A DNA stretch of 64,000 nucleotides from Charina bottae (Eukaryota; Chordata; Lepidosauria; Squamata; Charinaidae): NCBI GenBank assembly GCA_023362775.1, contig JALMGJ010000002.1, forward strand, positions 61,802,914-61,866,913, written 5' to 3'. Shown one piece after another: positions 59,100 to 64,000 of this stretch; the stretch's first letter is position 1; each line of letters opens with the position of its first letter. Position numbers and translations under genes: made by a program. The notes under the pieces were generated by a model that did no database searches, was not told the DNA's origin, and worked only from the letters and a program-made list of their open reading frames with translations.

Positions 59100-59360
59100 T
59101 ATGTGGATGTCCATCATTCAAGATAGGCAAGGTGAGGAAACAGAACTCTAAAAGAAACACTGGAACTTTATTGTTATAGGGTATAGTAACAAAATCTTGA
59201 AAGTCAAACTGTGTTTTCTCTCTCTGCCTCTTATACCAAGGAGAATTAAGGTGGAAGCAGTTTAAGAATCTTTCTAATGTTATCTTCTCTTCCCTGGCTG
59301 AAATAACGTTTTACTAACTGTCACATTCTTTCTCCAAGGTAATTTTTGTGGTTCTCTACA
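59100..59360 (-). mobile_element. LTR-like repeat (family X, copy 3)
   Basis: Related to copies 1 and 2 through ACTTTATTGTTATAGGGTAT, AGTAACAAAATCTTGAAAGTC and GGTTCTCTACA. The left limit is uncertain. Confidence 0.5.
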
Positions 59361-60891
59361 GTGGGTGAGAGATGATACTGCAAACAATGGCTATACCATA
59401 TCACCAGGGACTTGTGAGGAGGAATTTGGGGGCTCAGATAATTTTCTCTCAATTCTCAGGCCATTGAAGAAAACTGCAAAGGATTATTTATATACTGCAG
59501 AGAGTAGAGGAAGGCCCATTAGGATCCTTGACATGATACTAAACAAGAGTAAAAGCTTATTTGAGGCACTAGAAGTAGTAGGAACATCAGGAAAAAATGA
59601 CCATCCAGTGCTAGAGTTCTTGATTTTAAAGAAACTCAAGTGGCTATAACTGAACTTGTATCTTGGGTTTCAAAAAGCATATTGAAATAAACTCAGAAAT
59701 ACGAAAAGCAGGATTTTACAGTAGGAGAATCTAATGGGAAAAAGAGTTTGAGATGGACAGGCATCCCTACCCCTAAATAAATAAATAAAAATTCTCAGCT
59801 AGTAAACAGGGAGAGCAAACAGGAGTTTGGCAGGAGACAAGAGGGAGACACTTTTTTTGTTCCTTGTTCCTTGAGAACAGAGACAAAGGGAACTGCTCTT
59901 GTAATCTGTGGGAAATATACCATTTTTTTCTTCTTCTTCCCTGAATACAGTAAGAATTATACATGCTGCTTGAGGCTAACCTGTCTGCCCTCCAGCTTAC
60001 CAGGGAAGATGAAGAATTCTTGGTCAGACAAAGGAGGCACATGTGGAGGGATAACAGTATCAAGAAACCTCCCAGAAGATAGAACTTGGCCAGGCGGAAA
60101 GGACAGAGAGATGGAGGAATGTGACACAAAGTCTGCCAGGCAAAGTTGGAGCTACAGAATAGATTCCAGCGCCTCCCTGCTGAAGGTGTTTCTAGATGTC
60201 TGGATGAAGAACAGTTGCAACAAAGCCTCAGGGATTCAGGAAGAGGAGACCAGAGGCTCTGAAAAGGGAAGGATTTCTGACTCTGCTCTGAGAAGGAGGA
60301 GGAATGAGAGGGCCTGAAGCAGCAGCTTATCAGATGGGCAGCCTACCTAGAGAACTTTGATGCCTTCCTTGGGCACACATTCAGAATAAAGACGAAGAAA
60401 AAATCCCAACATTCTTTAAGCCAGCTGATAAAATACCGGTTCCTATGGATGCACATAGAAGCCAATGAAGCAACGAGGCATTGCCTGGAAGACCCCACTA
60501 CAAGACACGATGAAACACTGGGCAGGAGCATGCGGGAACTGGGGCACAGGGGTTTTGACTGACTGATTTTCCTAGGCGTATATGCAGCTTCAATTGCTCA
60601 TGAGTCTGAATGGCTTTACACTACCATTATTCACAAGCAAGTTTAAAACAATAGAATAACAAAGCAATTACAGCATCAATAACATAGTAGCAGCATCTGC
60701 TTCATCTACCAAATGATGAGGGACTCATGGGAGGTATCTGAGAATATGTTAGAGAAATAACAAACATTGAACGTAACAGAAGGAAACTGAATAGAGACAC
60801 ATACAGGGTTCTTCATTCAGGAAACAGAAATAAAATGCAGTGGTAAAGGAGGATACCTGGCTTTATAATAGTACTTGTGACAAGGATCTTG

Positions 60892-60895
<4 letters not shown>
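59361..60895. other. unidentified sequence with several open frames
   Basis: Several plus-strand open stretches lie here, the longest at 59871-60317. A further plus-strand reading near 60320-60530 has protein-like composition (QLIRWAAYLENFDAF, WMHIEANEATRHCLED), faintly like a retroelement Gag. No zinc knuckle, protease or RT is present. I cannot assign a family. Confidence 0.25.

Positions 60896-60940
<45 letters not shown>
60896..60940 (+). repeat. (AAT)n microsatellite
   Basis: About fifteen AAT units in an uninterrupted array. Confidence 0.95.
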
Positions 60941-61717
60941 TAATAATATGCTACCCGACTCCCAGTGACTGGTTGGAATAGTTGATTGGAAACTGCATAT
61001 GAGCCAGAAATGTGATGCAGCTGCAAAAAAAATAAATCCTTTTTTAAAAAAGTTTTTCTTATTCTTATTTGATGAAAGTTGCCTTAAGTAATTTTGGAGT
61101 TGGGCAAACTTTAAATCTCAGAAACAAACAAACAATTAAATGTTTAAAAATGTATTTCACTCACTTTTAAATACATTTAAAAATGTATTTCACTTCACTC
61201 CTATGATCCTGCCCATCATATTTGTTTTGCCTACTGTACATAGTTTCAGTACAATGACCCAATATTTATTTGGCCCCAATATCTGCACCTAGGAATAACC
61301 CAAGTCTAGTGATTGAACTGCCTCCTATTCAGCACTACAACTCAGTAGAGCTATATGCAAGCAGAGCCATTCCTTAGTTTTAAAAGCAACAGACACAGAG
61401 GAATAGCTCTCCCTGTCTGAAGAGAAAGAAGAATCCACAATAGTAGAGGCACTTTAGCTGGTAGACTGGGCTGCCCCCCCCCCCAATTGGAGGGAAGGTC
61501 CTGGGTTTGAGCTTGTAAGCACACTGCTCTTGCAATTGTCCAAAATACATTGTATGTCTATAGACTAATTTTTTCTACTGGCCCTTGAGATCATCCCTCC
61601 CCTCCCCTTCTCTTCACCATTCATACAATTATACTCACACAAGGGGGACAGCAGGGCTTTGGTGGCTGCTCTGACTGACACTGCATCCTCATAGACTCAG
61701 TGAGAGTTGCTCATCAT
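60941..61717. other. no recognisable feature
   Basis: AT-rich. A short tandem duplication of TTTAAAAATGTATTTCACT lies near 61142-61193. Confidence 0.4.
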
Positions 61718-61801
61718 AGAAGAGGGTCTCATCATCATCATTGGCGATCACTCGTAGCCGAGTAAGATTGTCTTCCAAGGGTAAAATCTTAACAGTGGAT
61801 C

Positions 61802-61996
61802 TATGAAGGTTCTCAGTCATCCAGGTGGAATTGTCTGTAGCTTGAATCATGTCAACTGGATTTCTATTTTCTTAGTAGAAACGTTTCGCTCCTTATCCAA
61901 ACGTTTCGCTTCCTTTCCAAGGAAGCTCCTTGGATAAGGAGCGAAACGTTTCTACTAAGAAAATAGAAATCCAGTTGACATGATTCAAGCTACAGA
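61802..61996. mobile_element. 195-bp fold-back element with perfect 67-bp arms
   Basis: Inserted in the LINE 3' end with a 14-bp target duplication, CTTAACAGTGGATC, at 61788-61801 and 61997-62010. The arms 61834-61900 and 61930-61996 are perfect reverse complements around a 29-base centre, and a 32-bp single-copy stretch precedes the left arm. The repeated block GAAACGTTTC resembles sequence I associate, without certainty, with the ends of Penelope-like elements. No coding capacity. Confidence 0.88.
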
Positions 61997-61997
61997 C

Positions 61998-63806
61998 TTA
62001 ACAGTGGATCCGTAAGTGGCTGTAAAGGCCAATTCTGGATCCGCACAACCTCCCACAATGAGGCCATAGGTTTCCAGGTGGAAGACGGTCATGATGAGGG
62101 TTTGCCTGACGTGCCTTCCTCTTAGCTCGTTTCTCCCTTTCGCCCTGTACTCGTGCTTCTTCAAAGTCCATAGCGCCATTAATAAAGGATGACCTCCAAT
62201 TGAAACGCTCATGAGTTAGGGCTTCCCAGTTCTCAATGCTGATATTACATTTTTTAAAATTAGCTTTGAGAGTATCTTTGAATCTCTTTTGCTGTCCACC
62301 AATATTCCGTTTTCCATTCTTAAGTTGGGAGTAAAGTAGTTGCTTTGGAAGACGATGGTCAGGCATTCGAACAACATGACCGGTCCAGCGAAGTTGATCT
62401 TGGATGATCATTGTTTCAATGCTGGTGGTTTTCGCTTCTTCTAATATGCTAACATTAGTCTGCCTATCTTTCCAAGTAATTTGCAGAATTTTTCGGAGGC
62501 AGCGTTGATGGAATCTTTCAAGAAGTTGGAGGTGGCGTTTGTAGAGGGTCCATGTTTCACAGGCATACAGAAGGGTTGGTAGTACAATGGCTTTGTAAAC
62601 AAGCATTTTGGTCTCCCTGCGAATGTCCCGATCCTCAAACACGCTACACTTCATTTGGGAGAAAGCTACACTCGCAGAGCTCAGGCGATGCTGAATTTCA
62701 GCGTCGATGTCGGCTTTTGTAGATAGATGGCTGCCGAGATAAGAAAAGTGGTCGACATTTTCTAGTGACACACCTTTAAGCTGGATTGATGGCGCTGCGG
62801 AGGGATTGGTTCGAACTTGCTGGTAAAGCACTTTGGTTTTTTTAATGTTAATCGAGAGGCCGAGCTTTTCATATGCTTCTGCAAAGATGTTTAGGATAGT
62901 TTGAAGATCTTCCTCGGAGTGTGCACAGACTACGTTATCATCAGCATATTGAAGTTCTATAACAGAAGTTGCAATTACCTTATTTTTTGCTTTCAGACTA
63001 CTAAGATTAAAAAGCTTTCCATCTGTTCGATATATAATTTCTACAACAGTAGGAAGTTTCTCTTCAACAAGGTGTATAATCATAGTGATGAAGATAGCAA
63101 ATAAGGTTGGAGCAATAACACATCCCTGTTTAACGCCGGATTCCACTTTAAATGGATCGCTTTGAGAGCCATTGTTATTCAGGATTGTTGCCATCATGTC
63201 ACCATGGAGTAACCGCAAGATGTTCACAAATTTATCAGGGCATCCGATTTTCAGAAGGATGGTCCAGAGATCAGTACGATTTACAGTATCAAAAGCTTTA
63301 GTCAGATCAATAAACGCCATGTAGAGAGGGCGGTTTTGCTCCTTGCATTTTTCTTGAAGCTGTCGTGCAGTGAAGATCATATCCACTGTTCCCCTGGAAG
63401 GGCGGAAGCCGTTTTGCGTTTCAGGGAGGATGTCTTCTGATACAGATAGGAGATGGTTTGCGATGATCTTTGCCAGAATTTTGCCTGCTGTGGCTAGAAG
63501 GGAGATGCCTCGATAGTTTCCACAGTCTGCTCTATCACCCTTTTTAAAGAGAGTGATAATTATGGCATCCCTAAAGTCTGCTGGAATCTCCTCCCTCATC
63601 CAGATTTTTTTGATGAGCTTATGAAGTTGTTGTGTAAGTTCAGGCCCGCCTTCTTTAAAGACTTCAGCAGGAATCCCATCAGGTCCACTAGCTTTGTTAT
63701 TTTTCATTTGTTTAGTGGCTTTACTGACTTCCTCCAAACTAGGGGGTACTGCAAGCTCATTTCTTATTTGTTTTTGCGGGATTTGCAAGAAGACATCATC
63801 AGCCAC
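61998..63806 (-). CDS. family-2 LINE reverse transcriptase, long open reading, 5'-truncated
   Basis: An open stretch of 602 codons. Blocks in order: NNKASGPDGIPAEVF (36-50), NYRGISLLATAGKI (98-111), FIDLTKAFDTVNR (165-177), VKQGCVIAPTLF (225-236), catalytic YADD (289-292), then FSYLGSHLS. The C-terminus ends with CGRLCGSRIGLYSHLRIH, a C2H2-like finger. The active site is intact, unlike copy 1 (YADG). The endonuclease is missing because of 5' truncation, so the copy is not autonomous. The first Met is internal to the original ORF. The stop lies at the edge of the fold-back insertion, so the natural C-terminus may have been altered there. Confidence 0.88.
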   Translation of the reverse strand: MADDVFLQIPQKQIRNELAVPPSLEEVSKATKQMKNNKASGPDGIPAEVFKEGGPELTQQLHKLIKKIWMREEIPADFRDAIIITLFKKGDRADCGNYRGISLLATAGKILAKIIANHLLSVSEDILPETQNGFRPSRGTVDMIFTARQLQEKCKEQNRPLYMAFIDLTKAFDTVNRTDLWTILLKIGCPDKFVNILRLLHGDMMATILNNNGSQSDPFKVESGVKQGCVIAPTLFAIFITMIIHLVEEKLPTVVEIIYRTDGKLFNLSSLKAKNKVIATSVIELQYADDNVVCAHSEEDLQTILNIFAEAYEKLGLSINIKKTKVLYQQVRTNPSAAPSIQLKGVSLENVDHFSYLGSHLSTKADIDAEIQHRLSSASVAFSQMKCSVFEDRDIRRETKMLVYKAIVLPTLLYACETWTLYKRHLQLLERFHQRCLRKILQITWKDRQTNVSILEEAKTTSIETMIIQDQLRWTGHVVRMPDHRLPKQLLYSQLKNGKRNIGGQQKRFKDTLKANFKKCNISIENWEALTHERFNWRSSFINGAMDFEEARVQGEREKRAKRKARQANPHHDRLPPGNLWPHCGRLCGSRIGLYSHLRIHC

Positions 63807-64000
63807 AGTAGAGTGACAATTAAGGAGATTGTAGTAATGCTCTTTCCAGCGCAGTGCAATAGACTCTTTGTCCTTTAGAAGTTTAGCACCATCTACTGAG
63901 CGTAAGGGATTTGTACCATGGTTTGTTGGTCCATAGATGGACTTTATGTAGACCCAGAAGAGGGTCTATGTGCATACAGATGGCCCCCTTTTTCAAAGCT

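Larger units (their letters stand above)
61730..63955 (-). mobile_element. 5'-truncated RTE-like LINE (family 2, copy 2)
   Basis: A 12-bp direct repeat, AGAAGAGGGTCT, at 61718-61729 and 63956-63967 brackets the copy. On the minus strand it begins within the linker before RT, encodes a long open RT, and ends in a (GAT)n-like tail at 61730. A 195-bp fold-back element (61802-61996) interrupts its 3' end. It retains the segment near 63815-63910 that is deleted in copy 1. Confidence 0.9.

Overview
The window looks like intergenic or intronic DNA from a squamate reptile (lizard or snake). I infer this from its repeats: RTE/BovB LINEs in several states of decay, tRNA-derived SINEs whose 3' ends match the BovB tail (Sauria-type), CR1/L2 and L1 fragments, and many short hAT-type DNA transposons. 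No intact host gene is visible. The only host-like coding signal is a degenerate cysteine-rich open stretch at 11080-11462 (-), which I cannot name. Most other long open frames are transposon ORFs or frames forced open by GC-rich or tandem-repeat DNA.

Layout. 0.9-7.5 kb: a local duplication, an L1-like element (1703-5439, 16-bp target duplication) carrying a nested 1.8-kb CpG-rich hAT element (3192-5019), then a SINE and a 5'-truncated BovB inside a second local duplication. 8.8-16 kb: a CR1/L2 3' end, the cysteine-rich remnant, palindromic MITEs, two SINEs and a large GAAA/GGAA microsatellite. 16-20 kb: mostly single-copy, AT-rich DNA with two stretches that look like conserved non-coding elements. 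20.5-25.6 kb: a 5'-truncated antisense L1 with its target duplication, a third local duplication bounded by SINEs, a hAT MITE and an L1 relic. 27-33 kb: two SINEs of a second family, a BovB relic and a full-length but decayed second RTE-like LINE (29297-33118). 35.6-36.8 kb: microsatellites, a hAT MITE and a MIR/CORE-like SINE. 38.2-38.8 kb: a solo LTR. 39-45 kb: another L1-like element interrupted by a MITE, a SINE and a full-length, uninterrupted BovB (41178-44374; 1028-codon ORF). 46-60 kb: scattered SINEs, MITEs, LTRs and LINE ends, a near-perfect 218-bp palindrome (52762-52979) and a hAT element with a 61-bp minisatellite. 61.7-64 kb: a second copy of the RTE-like LINE with a 602-codon open RT region, itself interrupted by a 195-bp fold-back element.

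How the parts relate. BovB encodes the endonuclease and reverse transcriptase that probably mobilise the Sauria-type SINEs, because the two share a 17-nt 3'-terminal motif. The L1 copies have features of L1-type retrotransposition (target duplications, A-rich ends). The hAT MITEs have 8-bp target duplications and would need a transposase from elsewhere. The most interesting observation is that both full-length RTE-like LINEs begin, to the base defined by their target duplications, at the first nucleotide of a possible HDV-like self-cleaving ribozyme fold. This was worked out by eye and has not been computed.
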